Positions 1 to 6,130 of a stretch of 8,881 nucleotides of DNA are shown here, piece by piece; position 1 is the first letter of the stretch; the number at the start of each line of letters is the position of its first letter. The DNA comes from an uncultured Asticcacaulis sp. (GTDB taxonomy: Bacteria > Pseudomonadota > Alphaproteobacteria > Caulobacterales > Caulobacteraceae). A program made the position numbers and the translations under genes. Under the pieces are notes generated by a model. It was not told the origin of the DNA and did not search any database. It saw nothing but the letters and a program-made list of their open reading frames with translations. The stretch spans positions 1-8,881 of the forward strand of contig CAMLPZ010000173.1 in the NCBI GenBank assembly GCA_946482045.1, written 5' to 3'.

Positions 1-1
1 A

Positions 2-481
2 AAGACCTACGACGCCAGCACGACATCGACCGGCACGGTCAGCGTCACCGGCCTGTTGGGCTCGGACACCGTCACCGGCAAGAGCCAGGTCTTCGACAGC
101 AAGAACGCTGGCACACGCACACTGTCCGTCAATGGCTACACGGTCAATGACGGCAACAGCGGTGGCAATTACGACGTCACCACCCAGACCGCTTCAGGCT
201 CGATCACCAAGGCCGCCCTGACCGCCGGGCTAACCGGCAGCACAGCCAAGACCTACGATGCGACGCTCAGCGCCACCCTGATGGCGGGAAACTACGTGCT
301 GACCGGCCTCAAGGGCAGCGACACAGTCGCGCTAAACAACCCAGCCACCGGTTCCTATGGTGACGTCAATGCCGGGACCGGCAAGGCGGTAACAGCTTCC
401 GGCCTCGCACTAACGGGTGCGGATGCTGAGAACTACACTGTCAATGAATCCGCGACCGCTAATATCGGCAGCATCGCCACG
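2..481 (+). repeat. Two tandem YDG-type protein repeats within tpsA
   Basis: The coding sequence repeats with a period of about 82 codons. Unit 1 starts at 2 (KTYDAS) and unit 2 at 248 (KTYDAT). Both share the pattern KTYDA, then GL.GSDTV about 20 residues later, then AGT near the middle. At DNA level the starts share aagacctacga, but similarity then falls off, so this is an old domain duplication rather than a recent DNA repeat. More units probably lie upstream of the window. Confidence 0.75.
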
Positions 482-1087
482 CGCAAGCTCACCCTGACGG
501 CTGATGCCGGCGCCAAGAATGCCGGCGCCACCGATCCGGCCCTGACCTACGCGATCACTTCGGGCAGCCTGGCCGGCAGCGATGTCTTGACCGGCAACCT
601 GGCGCGCGCTGGCGGCGAAGACCCCGGCACCTACGACATCAACCAGGGTTCGCTGGCGGCGTCCGCCAATTACGACATCACCTTCATCAAGAGCGCCTTT
701 ACCATCACGGCGGTGGCGCTGCAGAACAACCCGGTCGTCAATCCGGTCAGCAGTTCCGCCACCTCGTCGAGCCAGCCGGTCATCCAGCCGGCGCCGATCG
801 GCCTCGGCACGCCTGTCGATAACACGTCCGGCTCCGGCACCACGGTTGCCTCCGACGCCGGCGGGTCTTCATCGGACGCCTCGGGTTCAGGCAGCGCATC
901 GGACGACAGCGACACGGCCGACGCCGGTTCCGCGGCAGGCGATGGCAATTCGGAAGCCACCGGCCCGAGCGTCCGCAGCGCGGGCCAGAGTGGCACCACC
1001 TGCGCCGACGGCGACGGTTGCGCCAACACCCCCTACCCGACCAATCAGTTCATCTCGAACGCCATCAGCTTCGCAGCCGGTAACTAA
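2..1087 (+). CDS. Two-partner secretion exoprotein (TpsA/filamentous haemagglutinin-like adhesin) with YDG and MBG repeats, C-terminal part
   Basis: The frame is open to the left edge, so this is the last 361 residues of a larger protein and its start is outside the window. Two YDG-type repeats are visible, each beginning KTYDA and carrying a GL.GSDTV motif, with the end of the second reading GADAENYTVN. An MBG-like domain follows, with LTLTADAGAKNAGATDPALTY and a later PGTYDINQGSL motif, to about codon 236. Next comes a low-complexity Ser/Gly/Asp/Ala-rich stretch of about 90 residues. The C-terminus has two cysteines (codons 334 and 340) followed by PYPTNQFISNAISF. Such proteins are exported through a dedicated TpsB pore and form beta-helical surface fibres used as adhesins. 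The next gene, 3 bp away, is that transporter, which strongly supports the call. The N-terminal signal peptide and TPS secretion domain are not in the window. Substrate or target is unknown. Confidence 0.85.
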   Translation, partial: KTYDASTTSTGTVSVTGLLGSDTVTGKSQVFDSKNAGTRTLSVNGYTVNDGNSGGNYDVTTQTASGSITKAALTAGLTGSTAKTYDATLSATLMAGNYVLTGLKGSDTVALNNPATGSYGDVNAGTGKAVTASGLALTGADAENYTVNESATANIGSIATRKLTLTADAGAKNAGATDPALTYAITSGSLAGSDVLTGNLARAGGEDPGTYDINQGSLAASANYDITFIKSAFTITAVALQNNPVVNPVSSSATSSSQPVIQPAPIGLGTPVDNTSGSGTTVASDAGGSSSDASGSGSASDDSDTADAGSAAGDGNSEATGPSVRSAGQSGTTCADGDGCANTPYPTNQFISNAISFAAGN

Positions 1088-1090
1088 TTC

Positions 1091-2809
1091 ATGTCCTTGT
1101 CGTTCAGTTCCTTCACCTTTGCGGCTGCCTCGTTGCTTCCCATGCTGGTCGCTGCCCAGGCGCACGGCCAGGCCATCGAGCGCCACCTGCCGCAAGCCCC
1201 GCAGGCCGCGCCGTCCGAGATCCTGGCGCCCAACGCCATCCCGGCCGAGCAGGACGCGACCCCGATCGGCCCCAACTTGCGCGCCCTGGTCCTGATCGGG
1301 CCGCGCGAAAGCGTGCATGGCACGGCTGCGGATGGCGTGACGGTCGGCGCGGTCGATCGCCTGCAGGATGACGATGTGGCGACCCTCTTGCGCCCCTTTC
1401 TCGGCAAGCCGATTTCGCGCAAGCTGATCGCCGAGGCCGAGGCTGCTATCGCCGGCCACTATCGCGACCTCAACTACCCGTTCGTCTCGCTGTCGACGCC
1501 GGAGCAGGAGATCACCACCGGGGTCCTCCAGATCCGCGTCGTCGAATTCCGTACCGGTAAGGTTACCGTCACCGGCGCGAGATCCGATGCCGAAGCCGAA
1601 CGCCTGCGCGGCCGTATCGGCCTCAAGGCCGGCGACCCCATCAATGCGCGCGAACTGACCTACGATCTCGACTGGATCAACCGCTATCCGTTCCGCAGCA
1701 CCCAGGCTGTCTTCAGCCCGGGTGACTCCCTGGGCGTCTCCGACCTGACACTGGCGGCGCGTCAGGGTAAGAGCTGGCAGGTCTATACCGGCTACAGCAA
1801 TGACGGCTCGGCCTCGACCAGCTTCGATCGCTATTTCCTGGGCGGCGCCGTCGGCGGCCTGCTGGGGCCGGACAGCGTCCTGTCGGCACAGACGACCGTG
1901 TCGCGCGACGTCCTGGAAGGCGAGAAAAGCCCGCACTATAAGAGCGCCGCCCTGGCCTATACCGTGCCGCTGGGCCTGCGTGGCCAGATCGAAGCCACCA
2001 TGAACGCCGTCACCACTTACCAGGCTGGCGATCCCTTCAGCGTCCGCCTTAAGGCCGGCGAAGGCGCCCTTGGCTATCGCTTCGCCTTTTCGAAACTGCA
2101 CGGCGACACCGGCGCCACCGACATGCGCTTCGGCATCGAGGCCAAGCATCAGAAGGGTATTACCTATTTCGCCGGCGTGCCGGTCTATGACGTCGCGGTC
2201 GAGGTTTATCAGCTCTATGCTGGCTATCACCATTCGGGCAAGGACGGTTTCGGCGCCTCGGTTGTCGACATCGTTGCCCATATGAGCCCCGGCAATATCA
2301 ATGCCGGCAACAGCCACGAACAGGCACTGCTCTACTCGCAGGGCCGCCAGAAGGGCGCAACCTACTCCTATCTCAGCGCCACTTACAGCCGCTTCACGCC
2401 GCTGCCAAACAATCTGACGCTGAAGACACAGGCCAGCGGCCAGTTCGCCTCGGTTGCCCTTCCGCGCACCGAACAGGCAGGCCTGGGTGGTTCCAGCCTG
2501 GTGCGCGGCTACACGCTTGAAAACGGCGCCTTCGACACCGCGCTGATCGTGCGCAACGAATTGCGCATGCCAGGCAAGAGCTTAGGTAATAGCACGCAGG
2601 TCAACCCGTTCCTGTTCGTCGATATGGGCTATGGCCGCGACAATGCCGTCCGACTGGCGACTGCTCTGGCATCGACCGGCGCGGGCGCCGAGGTCCGCCT
2701 GACGCGCTATGTTTCGCTAAATGTCAATGCCGCCTGCGCTCTGACGCCGGACAAGACAACCCGCGCCGGGCGCTGGCTGGTCCACTCCAATCTGAGTGTC
2801 GCTTTCTAG
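1091..2809 (+). CDS. ShlB/FhaC/HecB-family outer-membrane transporter (TpsB) for the upstream exoprotein
   Basis: 572 aa, close to the usual length of about 550-590 for FhaC-type transporters. The ATG lies 3 bp after the tpsA stop, with no strong Shine-Dalgarno sequence, so translation is probably coupled. A Sec signal peptide covers about residues 1-27 (hydrophobic core FTFAAASLLPMLVAA, then AHGQA). Two POTRA domains follow. The first is about residues 63-155 and includes GKPISRKLIAEAEAAI and YPFVSL. The second is about 156-230 and includes GLKAGDPINARELTYDLDWIN. The rest, from about 235, is rich in alternating beta-strand patterns and ends in Phe (NLSVAF), as outer-membrane barrels do. The VRGY motif of the loop-6 lid conserved in Omp85/TpsB proteins is at residues 471-474. 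In the family, the POTRA domains bind the TPS domain of the exoprotein and the 16-strand barrel exports it. The stop codon lies inside the left end of a MITE-like element. Confidence 0.93.
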   Translation: MSLSFSSFTFAAASLLPMLVAAQAHGQAIERHLPQAPQAAPSEILAPNAIPAEQDATPIGPNLRALVLIGPRESVHGTAADGVTVGAVDRLQDDDVATLLRPFLGKPISRKLIAEAEAAIAGHYRDLNYPFVSLSTPEQEITTGVLQIRVVEFRTGKVTVTGARSDAEAERLRGRIGLKAGDPINARELTYDLDWINRYPFRSTQAVFSPGDSLGVSDLTLAARQGKSWQVYTGYSNDGSASTSFDRYFLGGAVGGLLGPDSVLSAQTTVSRDVLEGEKSPHYKSAALAYTVPLGLRGQIEATMNAVTTYQAGDPFSVRLKAGEGALGYRFAFSKLHGDTGATDMRFGIEAKHQKGITYFAGVPVYDVAVEVYQLYAGYHHSGKDGFGASVVDIVAHMSPGNINAGNSHEQALLYSQGRQKGATYSYLSATYSRFTPLPNNLTLKTQASGQFASVALPRTEQAGLGGSSLVRGYTLENGAFDTALIVRNELRMPGKSLGNSTQVNPFLFVDMGYGRDNAVRLATALASTGAGAEVRLTRYVSLNVNAACALTPDKTTRAGRWLVHSNLSVAF

Positions 2810-2839
2810 GTCGTAAACTCATAAATATATCCGTCATGG
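2806..2839 (+). repeat. Left terminal inverted repeat of the MITE-like element
   Basis: Starts CTAGGTCGTAAACTCATAAA and matches the reverse complement of 3041-3074 at 32 of 34 positions; the two mismatches lie at its inner end. It contains the tpsB TAG stop codon (2807-2809). Confidence 0.85.
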
Positions 2840-3040
2840 TGCCAGGGCATTTGTGCGGATACCAGGAGAAAAAACGAAGGAAATGCTTACATTTTCGAGA
2901 TTTTTCGACGCCGTAGTCCGTGCAAATGGACGGCATCGTTCCGACGGCGAAATGGCCTCATCCTGCGGCGTCGACGCGCTTGGCCGTAGGTTGACTACGG
3001 CCGGCGCCCATCTCCTGGCATTATTTCGCCATTTCCGCCG

Positions 3041-3074
3041 CCATGGCGAATATATTTATGAGTTTACGACCTAG
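3041..3074 (-). repeat. Right terminal inverted repeat of the MITE-like element
   Basis: Reads outward TATTTATGAGTTTACGACC and then TAG. It is the inverted partner of 2806-2839. A second CTAG follows one base later (3076-3079). Confidence 0.85.
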
Positions 3075-3092
3075 TCTAGTGCCTCGTGGTTA

Positions 3093-3347
3093 TTGAATCT
3101 CCTTATCGTATTCATCGTGGATACCAAGCGACGCGCTTCGGGGAGGTATTGCGCCAATTGTCGCGAGCCACTCCCTGGGTTGGCACTATCGATCGAACAC
3201 AAGGGGATTGGCGCAGAAGGTGACATCGAGGTACTGATCATGTTCGCCGATGGATCGGTTCATGGCTTTAAGATAATTGACCTTTCCCTCCTTATGATCC
3301 GTAATAACCTAAAACCCGATTTCAAAACTTTTGACTTTAAGAAGTGA
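3093..3347 (+). CDS. Hypothetical small protein with one CxxC motif (possibly 5'-truncated)
   Basis: The frame gives up to 84 aa from a TTG at 3093, or 76 aa from a GTG at 3117. Neither has a visible Shine-Dalgarno sequence, so the start is uncertain. Cys20 and Cys23 form a CANC pair, like half of a zinc ribbon. After it comes a stretch that alternates hydrophobic and polar residues (about residues 30-70, including DIEVLIMFADGSVHGFKIID), suggesting a small beta-rich fold. The C-terminus is charged (KPDFKTFDFKK). The frame is closed upstream by the TAG at the right end of the MITE-like element, so a longer gene could have been cut when the region was rearranged. I do not recognise the family. 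It could also be a chance open frame, although its composition looks protein-like. Confidence 0.4.
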   Translation: MNLLIVFIVDTKRRASGRYCANCREPLPGLALSIEHKGIGAEGDIEVLIMFADGSVHGFKIIDLSLLMIRNNLKPDFKTFDFKK

Positions 3348-3572
3348 CAGACTCCGCTGCGCCAAAGGCGGAAATAAAACCGTTGCGGTTCCGGTTTACA
3401 ATTTTGCTCCTCAAAGCAGACATTCTAAGCCAAACGTATAGTTTACAGTGCTCAGCCTTGATCAAGTGATGCAAGTATAGTTCTGAGCGAACCGTAACTC
3501 GGATCGCCTTTGCAATTGGTAATGACGCACCACACTTGATGATTTCTTAGTTGTGATGGGAGAACGATAGTA
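3348..3572. other. AT-richer intergenic region upstream of the lipoprotein gene
   Basis: This 225-bp stretch is clearly lower in G+C than the tps and virB genes. It contains a weak hairpin (AAACCG at 3377-3382 paired with CGGTTT at 3392-3397, then ACAATTTT) that could end transcription of the 84-aa ORF. It also has a perfect 10-bp palindrome CTTGATCAAG at 3457-3466. The promoter of the following gene presumably lies here, but I see no convincing -35/-10 pair. The ribosome binding site GGGAGA is at 3558-3563. Confidence 0.4.
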
Positions 3573-4121
3573 GTGCGTAAATTAAAACTAGCGGCACCGT
3601 TGTTCACCCTGGTGTTGGCAGCTTGCGCCGTATCTGCTGCTACATCGTCTTCGCCATGCGTCAGGCTGAAGAAACGAACGGCAATCATTCACGACGCCTT
3701 TGAGCAAATTAACTCGCCTGAAGCACGCCGTGACACAGCTGAGAGCAAAAGGATAAACGCGAGTGCCGACAAAGCGATTTCGGCCGCTCGATGGCCATTT
3801 GAGCATACCGGCGAAGGGGGGCTTACGTTTCAGGCCGCAGACTTTGACGGCGACGGCCAGGTCGACAAGATAACAGAGAAATGCGGCTCCGGCGAAACCC
3901 GCGTCTGCTTCCTATGGTTCGACAAGCAGGGCGGAAAGCGGTACGAGTTGCAAGCTGGCTTCATGCACATAACCCGGATTGACCGCCGTTTTTACGTGGC
4001 GTGGGATTACCTCCCTTCACGTGCAAGAATTCTAGCCGGCGGACCGGAAAATCCATTCAGCGAGTACTATGCGATTACATCGAATGGATTTTCTGCAGTC
4101 TGCGGGACTAAACGTAAATAG
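3573..4121 (+). CDS. Predicted lipoprotein with a DxDxDG calcium-loop-like motif, unknown function
   Basis: 182 aa from a GTG at 3573, chosen because GGGAGA lies 9 bases upstream and the product then starts with a good signal peptide (MRKLKL, then a hydrophobic run). LVLAAC forms a lipobox with Cys18 as the lipidated residue; cleavage by signal peptidase I after AVSA is an alternative. Mature residues 30-75 are charged and helical. Asp90, Asp92, Asp94 and Asp98 in DFDGDGQVDKI resemble the calcium loops of EF-hand or FG-GAP-type proteins. Four further cysteines (29, 104, 112, 177) could form two disulfides in the periplasm. I do not recognise the family. It lies between a TPS locus and a second lipoprotein gene in the same orientation, so an envelope role is likely, but any link to exoprotein secretion is only a guess. 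Its composition is more AT-rich than that of the tps genes. Confidence 0.75.
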   Translation: MRKLKLAAPLFTLVLAACAVSAATSSSPCVRLKKRTAIIHDAFEQINSPEARRDTAESKRINASADKAISAARWPFEHTGEGGLTFQAADFDGDGQVDKITEKCGSGETRVCFLWFDKQGGKRYELQAGFMHITRIDRRFYVAWDYLPSRARILAGGPENPFSEYYAITSNGFSAVCGTKRK

Positions 4122-4265
4122 CCTGTTCCGAAGCAAACTTTCAACTTCGCGCCGGCGCCAAAAGGAGAATGCGTGGCGGGGGCCTGAGACGAACGGCATT
4201 TTCATCGTCTCCTGTCTTGACCATGCGGTATTGGCGGGCCATGCTTGCGCGGATTGGGGGATGCA
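4122..4265. other. Short intergenic spacer before the beta-propeller lipoprotein gene
   Basis: 144 bp without a supported gene. The upstream frame of the next gene is open back to a TTG at 4245. The ATG at 4266 is preferred because GGGGG lies at 4256-4260 and the product then begins with a compact lipoprotein signal. I see no clear terminator hairpin or promoter here, so readthrough from the preceding lipoprotein gene is possible. Confidence 0.4.
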
Positions 4266-5621
4266 ATGATTTCCAAGCGACAACTGGGTCTGGCGACCAT
4301 TTCAATGCTGCTGGTACTGGCGGCCTGTGGCGGCGGCGGGGGTGGCGGATCGTCCGGAGGTTCCGGGGGCTCCGGCAGTTCCAACTCTTCTAGCGCGGTT
4401 CCTGTATCCGACTGGGGAACCTACCAGGGCAATGCCGCCCATACCGGCTTCGTGGACGTCACGCTCAGCCCGGCCAGCTTCCAGCAAGCCTGGACCTGGA
4501 GCCTGCCCACGCCCGGCAAGGTGACCGATGCCGTCCATTCGGTCGTCACCGGTGATGGCCGCGTCTACGTCTCGAACGACGACTGGCTGGGACGGCAGCG
4601 TGTCTTCGCGCTCGACGCCACCACGGGCACGACGCTCTGGAGCAAGGATTTGGGCGAGATTTCGAGCCAGGGCGCGCCGGCCTATGCGGCCGGGCGCCTG
4701 TATACGGAATCGTTCGACTGGAAGACGGCCGAGTTCCTGTTCATGGACATCGAGGCTTCGACCGGAACGGTCAGCCGGACCTATCGGATGTCCGGTCAAA
4801 CCTTCCCCAACTCCCAGCCTGTCGCGGCGCATGGCGTGGTCGTGGTCAATGCCGGCGACAACAATGTCTGGCCGATCACCTTCTCAACAAGCACCTCGCC
4901 CTTTTCATTCATCTGGGCGGCCGTTCCGTCGAACAACGCCATAAGCGGCATTCAGACACCGGCGGTCGACAACCGCTATGTCTATAATTACACTGGCAAT
5001 TCGCTGGATGTCTTCAACCTGTCCGACGGCTCGCGCGCTTTTACAATCAGCGACCCGGCGATGGTGGGAACCTTCGACACCGGCCAGTACAATGCCTCCC
5101 CGATCATCGGCTCGCTCAACAATATCCTCGCCTATTCCGGCCCGAACGACAGCGCCACCGCGACGGCCTCGGTAGAAGGCCGCAAGACTGGGCGCGTCTT
5201 TTCTAGCTATGACATTCCCGGCCGCAAGGTGAACTGGCAGACAACCACGCTTTACCGCACCACGCCAGCCGTCAACAACGGGGTCATCTACATTGCGCGC
5301 AATACGCCGGATGCCCGGCTGGATGCGCTGAAGGAAAGCGACGGCAGCGTGCTGTGGTCGTGGACGCCGCCGGCGGGCGAGGTCTTCCAGCGCAACACCA
5401 TCGTGACACGGAACCTTGTCTTCGTCTCCACCGACAAAAACGTGCATGCCATCGACCTAAACACGCACACTGCCGTGTGGTCGTCCAATGCCCCGGGATA
5501 TATGTCGATGGGCCTGGATGCATCCGGCAAGGCGCGCCTGCACATCGTCAAGAGCCTTTATTCCAGCTACTCCGCCGCGATGGCGATGACCGGCGATATC
5601 ACCTCGTTCAAGCTACAATAA
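4266..5621 (+). CDS. PQQ-like beta-propeller repeat lipoprotein
   Basis: 451 aa from the ATG at 4266. The N-terminus MISKRQLGLATISMLLVLAAC is a lipoprotein signal with lipobox LAAC and Cys21. A flexible tether of Gly and Ser follows (about residues 22-43). The rest shows repeated PQQ-type blades, each with a strand, a variable loop and a D..TG..LW-like motif: FALDATTGTTLW at 114-125, LDALKESDGSVLW at 352-364 and VHAIDLNTHTAVW at 393-405. Such repeats form a beta-propeller. I see no signs of a complete PQQ-dependent dehydrogenase, so a protein-binding or scaffold role is more likely than enzyme activity. BamB is a lipoprotein of similar architecture that helps outer-membrane barrel assembly. 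Location near a tpsB gene makes an accessory role in exoprotein or barrel biogenesis conceivable but unproven. G+C returns to the high level of the tps genes. Confidence 0.85.
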   Translation: MISKRQLGLATISMLLVLAACGGGGGGGSSGGSGGSGSSNSSSAVPVSDWGTYQGNAAHTGFVDVTLSPASFQQAWTWSLPTPGKVTDAVHSVVTGDGRVYVSNDDWLGRQRVFALDATTGTTLWSKDLGEISSQGAPAYAAGRLYTESFDWKTAEFLFMDIEASTGTVSRTYRMSGQTFPNSQPVAAHGVVVVNAGDNNVWPITFSTSTSPFSFIWAAVPSNNAISGIQTPAVDNRYVYNYTGNSLDVFNLSDGSRAFTISDPAMVGTFDTGQYNASPIIGSLNNILAYSGPNDSATATASVEGRKTGRVFSSYDIPGRKVNWQTTTLYRTTPAVNNGVIYIARNTPDARLDALKESDGSVLWSWTPPAGEVFQRNTIVTRNLVFVSTDKNVHAIDLNTHTAVWSSNAPGYMSMGLDASGKARLHIVKSLYSSYSAAMAMTGDITSFKLQ

Positions 5622-5625
5622 AAAG

Positions 5626-5654
5626 AGTCCTTGCCGTTGGTTACGGCAAGGACT
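5626..5654 (-). terminator. Perfect 12-bp hairpin with T-tract on the minus strand
   Basis: AGTCCTTGCCGT (5626-5637) and ACGGCAAGGACT (5643-5654) pair perfectly around a 5-nt loop. On the - strand the stem is followed by CTTTTTATTG, the layout of an intrinsic terminator. On the + strand it sits 5 bp after the beta-propeller gene stop but is followed by TGAGGC, not by a T-run. It therefore best fits termination of transcripts coming from the virB side, and may still act as a 3' stabilising hairpin for the + strand gene. Confidence 0.7.
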
Positions 5655-5657
5655 TGA

Positions 5658-5908
5658 GGCTATGGATCATTCCAGAGCGGCAGGGCTGAAATTTCCCTGT
5701 CGGCCCTGTACGGCGAACAGACCCGGCAGGACCGGAACCGTGCAGGGGCGTTCAGGCTTCTGTGGAACTCGTTGCGGATGACGGCGCGACTGTGATCACT
5801 GACACGGTCCTCCCGCGCCAACCCTACACGAAGGTAGCCGTGGTGGTTGACGGTCAGCCTGTCCGTCTAATCAAGCTCGAGGCCACAGAGCTCAAGCTCA
5901 AATTCTAG
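5658..5908 (+). pseudogene. Probable 3' remnant of an unrecognised gene, frameshifted
   Basis: Two overlapping open frames look protein-like. One runs from 5658 to a stop at 5793-5795 and includes AEISLSALYGEQTRQDRNRAG. The other is open from about 5688 to a TAG at 5906-5908 and includes VELVADDGATVITDTVLP and KVAVVVDGQPVRLIKLEA. Joining them near 5755 with one frameshift would give a continuous product of about 80 residues. The second frame alone could start at GTG 5762 (48 aa), with no good ribosome site. It ends 8 bp before a clear + strand terminator, which is how a real gene ends. I do not recognise the family. The alternative is a chance open frame in GC-rich DNA. Confidence 0.35.
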
Positions 5909-5916
5909 TGCTTTCG

Positions 5917-5952
5917 GTGCGCCTGTCTCGATCACAGGCGCACTTGGTTTTT
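5917..5952 (+). terminator. Rho-independent terminator after the gene remnant
   Basis: GTGCGCCTGT (5917-5926) and ACAGGCGCAC (5934-5943) form a perfect 10-bp stem with a 7-nt loop, followed by TTGGTTTTT on the + strand. It lies 8 bp after the TAG of the remnant frame, a normal distance for a gene's own terminator. Confidence 0.75.
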
Positions 5953-6130
5953 ACGAACCCTGGCAATATCTTCGCTCTAAAAGTCTCCTGGCGGCCTGCG
6001 CCGCAAGAGGAAATGAAATTGCCTAAGACACGCACCTTCTATCAACGCCTGAAAGCGCACATTCGAGAGTCATTATTGTTGACTGGCACCCATTTGGGTT
6101 ACAATTTGCAAGCTGCAGAACCGTCGGTCG
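5953..6130. other. AT-richer gap between the terminator and the virB11 3' end
   Basis: No supported gene. A + strand frame from ATG 6013 with AGAGG just upstream runs into the 3' end of virB11 and ends at 6282. Its first part (39 codons) is outside virB11, but the rest is the antisense reading of that gene, so it is probably not real. A TTGACT and a TACAAT occur at about 6079 and 6100, but the spacer is only 15 bp. No terminator hairpin directly follows the virB11 stop on the - strand. Confidence 0.4.

Larger units (their letters stand above)
2806..3074. mobile_element. MITE-like non-autonomous element with 34-bp terminal inverted repeats
   Basis: The two ends are inverted copies of each other, 32 of 34 bases identical (2806-2839 and 3041-3074). 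The interior is about 200 bp and has no convincing gene; an open frame from 2853 to 3074 has no recognisable product and ends in the repeat. If the flanking CTAG on each side is a target duplication, the element is 2810-3070 (261 bp). If only TA is duplicated, it is 2809-3071 (263 bp). Ends begin (G)GTCGTAAACTCATAAA. TA or CTAG targets fit IS5-related or IS630-like elements, but I cannot assign the mobilising transposase, and none is in the window. Insertion left the tpsB reading frame and its TAG stop intact. The interior also holds an 8-bp perfect hairpin at 2982-3002. Confidence 0.75.

Noticed and set aside
887..2317. A 476-codon open frame on the - strand opposite tpsA and tpsB
   Set aside because: It runs antisense to a clearly real tpsB with POTRA and barrel motifs, and crosses the tpsA/tpsB junction. 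Its product resembles no family. Such long antisense frames are common in GC-rich genes with third-position G/C bias.
2853..3074. A 73-codon + strand open frame inside the MITE-like element
   Set aside because: It has no family resemblance and ends only by reading into the terminal repeat. The element interior is more likely non-coding.
3457..3466. Palindrome CTTGATCAAG as an operator for the lipoprotein gene
   Set aside because: A single 10-bp palindrome with no clear promoter next to it is expected by chance often enough; no second copy is visible nearby.
6079..6105. TTGACT ... TACAAT as a + strand promoter
   Set aside because: The spacer is 15 bp, and it would only drive antisense transcription into virB11.
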